This document shows positions 22,786-23,533 of a DNA stretch of 23,533 nucleotides, piece by piece (the stretch's first letter is position 1; every line of letters begins with the position of its first letter). The notes under the pieces were generated by a model. The model was not told the DNA's origin and ran no database searches. It saw only the letters and a program-made list of their open reading frames with translations. Both the position numbers and the translations under genes were made by a program. The DNA is taken from positions 1-23,533 of the forward strand of contig DOKO01000129.1 in assembly GCA_003510825.1 (NCBI GenBank), written 5' to 3'. This DNA is from Stenotrophomonas sp. Its GTDB lineage: Bacteria > Pseudomonadota > Gammaproteobacteria > Xanthomonadales > Xanthomonadaceae.

Positions 22786-22826
22786 GGGGTCGGATCCCTT
22801 GCGCAATGCGCAGGGGCTCTGACCCC
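22786..22826. repeat. GGGGTC...GACCCC element, copy 3
   Basis: It begins GGGGTCGGATCCCTTGCGC and ends GCAGGGGCTCTGACCCC (41 bp), again followed by CATCCAGATCCACCCGCC and a GTAG unit, showing that the two repeats travel together here. Confidence 0.8.
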
Positions 22827-22839
22827 ATCCAGATCCACC

Positions 22840-22862
22840 CGCCGGGCATGGCCCGGCGCTAC
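22840..22862 (-). repeat. GTAG (SMAG-like) repeat, minus orientation
   Basis: CGCCGGGC-ATG-GCCCGGCG followed by CTAC, identical in sequence to 15647-15669 and 23395-23417. Confidence 0.8.
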
Positions 22863-22867
22863 CGGCC

Positions 22868-22873
22868 TACAAT
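22868..22873 (+). promoter_or_regulatory. TACAAT -10-like element seven bases before ATG
   Basis: TACAAT, seven bases, then ATG 22881. Transcription would begin at about the A of the start codon, giving a leaderless message. No -35 is evident in the repeat just upstream. Confidence 0.4.
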
Positions 22874-22880
22874 CGCCTGC

Positions 22881-23336
22881 ATGGAAGCTACCGACCTGCT
22901 GCAGCGGATCACCGGAATCCGCTTCTTTTCCCGTCTGGGTGAAGCATTGCCGGCAACCTCAGACGTGGTTCCCGCAGCATCCCTGGCGCAAGCATTGCAG
23001 GCCATTGATGCCGATGCCTTCGAGTGGATGCCGACGACGCTGGGCGATCCGGATCCATTCCACGGCGCGCTGCCGCAGCCGCCCGAACTGGCCGAGCATC
23101 GCCGTGAACTCAACCGGTCGTTGATGCGGATGTCATCCGCCCTCGATCTTCCCGCCCTGCGCTGCGGCGCGCACGACCTGCACCTGGTGGCACGCGATGC
23201 GGCGATGTTTGCGGGGCGGCAGCGGTTGCTGGAGGTACATCTCGGCCTGCCGGCGCACTGGGAGCCGGTGATCGCGCTGTACGAACAGGGGCATTGGCCG
23301 TTGGCCCATGCCCCGGGTCGGTTGCTGGTGCTGTAG
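22881..23336 (+). CDS. Small soluble protein of unknown function
   Basis: I do not recognise the family. The 151 aa product has no signal peptide or membrane segment. It starts MEATDLLQRITGIRFFSRLGEALPA and contains AFEWMPTTLGDPDPFHG and a C-terminal half ending HWEPVIALYEQGHWPLAHAPGRLLVL. Codon use is like that of its neighbours. No ribosome site precedes ATG 22881, but a TACAAT lies seven bases upstream. Its TAG stop codon is part of a GTAG-headed repeat. It is flanked on both sides by repeats, so it is a single-gene unit. Confidence 0.65.
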   Translation: MEATDLLQRITGIRFFSRLGEALPATSDVVPAASLAQALQAIDADAFEWMPTTLGDPDPFHGALPQPPELAEHRRELNRSLMRMSSALDLPALRCGAHDLHLVARDAAMFAGRQRLLEVHLGLPAHWEPVIALYEQGHWPLAHAPGRLLVL

Positions 23337-23363
23337 CACCATCCACGCATGGCGTGGATCTAC
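23333..23363 (+). repeat. GTAG-headed hairpin carrying the upstream gene's stop codon
   Basis: GTAG (23333-23336) begins the unit, whose stem is ATCCACGC-ATG-GCGTGGAT (23341-23359), and CTAC ends it at 23363. A degenerate relative (ACGCGT-GGCGTGGATCC) follows at about 23375-23391. Confidence 0.7.
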
Positions 23364-23394
23364 TGAGAACGCGCACGCGTGGCGTGGATCCACC

Positions 23395-23417
23395 CGCCGG
23401 GCATGGCCCGGCGCTAC
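23395..23417 (-). repeat. GTAG (SMAG-like) repeat, minus orientation
   Basis: CGCCGGGC-ATG-GCCCGGCG followed by CTAC. It abuts the next GGGGTC element, with only one base between them. Confidence 0.8.
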
Positions 23418-23418
23418 C

Positions 23419-23459
23419 GGGGTCGGATCCTTTGCGCGCAGCGCAAGGGCTCTGACCCC
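23419..23459. repeat. GGGGTC...GACCCC element, copy 4
   Basis: It begins GGGGTCGGATCCTTTGCGC and ends GCAAGGGCTCTGACCCC (41 bp), nearly identical to the copy at 22709-22749. Confidence 0.8.
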
Positions 23460-23500
23460 ATCCACGACGGCACCGATCATCCACACATGGCGCACCACCT

Positions 23501-23524
23501 GTAGAGCCGAGCCCACGCTCGGCT
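23501..23524 (+). repeat. GTAG hairpin near the right edge
   Basis: GTAGAGCCGAGC (23501-23512) pairs with GCTCGGCT (23517-23524). It is the same family as 15690-15717, but the final CTAC is replaced by GCTT, so the stem is shortened to eight pairs. Confidence 0.65.
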
Positions 23525-23533
23525 GCTTTCACG

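Noticed and set aside
22699..23533. CRISPR-like array of repeats at the right end
   Set aside because: The repeats are palindromic, of several families and irregularly spaced, with no unique spacers of constant length.

Overview
The window is high-GC, densely coded chromosomal DNA. The protein families and the many short GTAG-headed palindromes, which resemble the SMAG repeats of Stenotrophomonas maltophilia, point to Stenotrophomonas or a close Xanthomonadaceae relative. This is inferred from style and family resemblance, since no rRNA or other species marker is present. I saw no tRNA, rRNA, CRISPR array, transposase or phage gene.

Layout. (1) 1-1770: divergent puuD (cut by the left edge) and puuB, two enzymes of the gamma-glutamylated putrescine pathway. 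(2) 1855-9597: a signalling block made of three tandem paralogous MASE1 membrane proteins whose histidine-kinase halves look catalytically dead, a small exported protein encoded antisense between copies 2 and 3, a REC-REC-GGDEF diguanylate cyclase behind a FliA-like (sigma-28) promoter, and a bacteriohemerythrin behind a perfect FNR-type box. (3) 9578-11661: an MHS-type MFS transporter and a one-TM proline-rich protein of unknown function. (4) 11720-14698: divergent puuC-like aldehyde dehydrogenase and an omega-amino acid:pyruvate aminotransferase, which together with puuD/puuB cover most of putrescine to GABA and beyond. (5) 14762-17816: a chromosomal ParB-like protein, a DUF445 membrane protein and a DUF4124 exported protein, separated by repeats. 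(6) 17846-22698: a Fur-type promoter, a TonB-dependent ferric-siderophore receptor, and a translationally coupled DUF3649-PepSY-DUF3325 inner-membrane cassette that probably handles reduction or release of the imported iron. (7) 22699-23533: a repeat-rich end with one small unknown gene.

The most unusual part is region 2. All three MASE1 proteins align with UhpB-type kinases, yet each has Gly or Ala where the phosphorylated His should be, and each lacks the N-box Asn and a recognisable G-box. The adjacent diguanylate cyclase has lost the phospho-acceptor Asp of its first receiver domain but keeps an intact second receiver, a GGEEF site and an RxxD I-site. With the FliA-like and FNR-type promoters and the O2-binding hemerythrin, I infer a membrane-sensing, oxygen-linked c-di-GMP module that may be tied to motility and may signal by protein contact as well as phosphotransfer.

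A second theme is how GTAG-type repeats lie against genes: three stop codons are provided by the TAG inside the GTAG head of a repeat.
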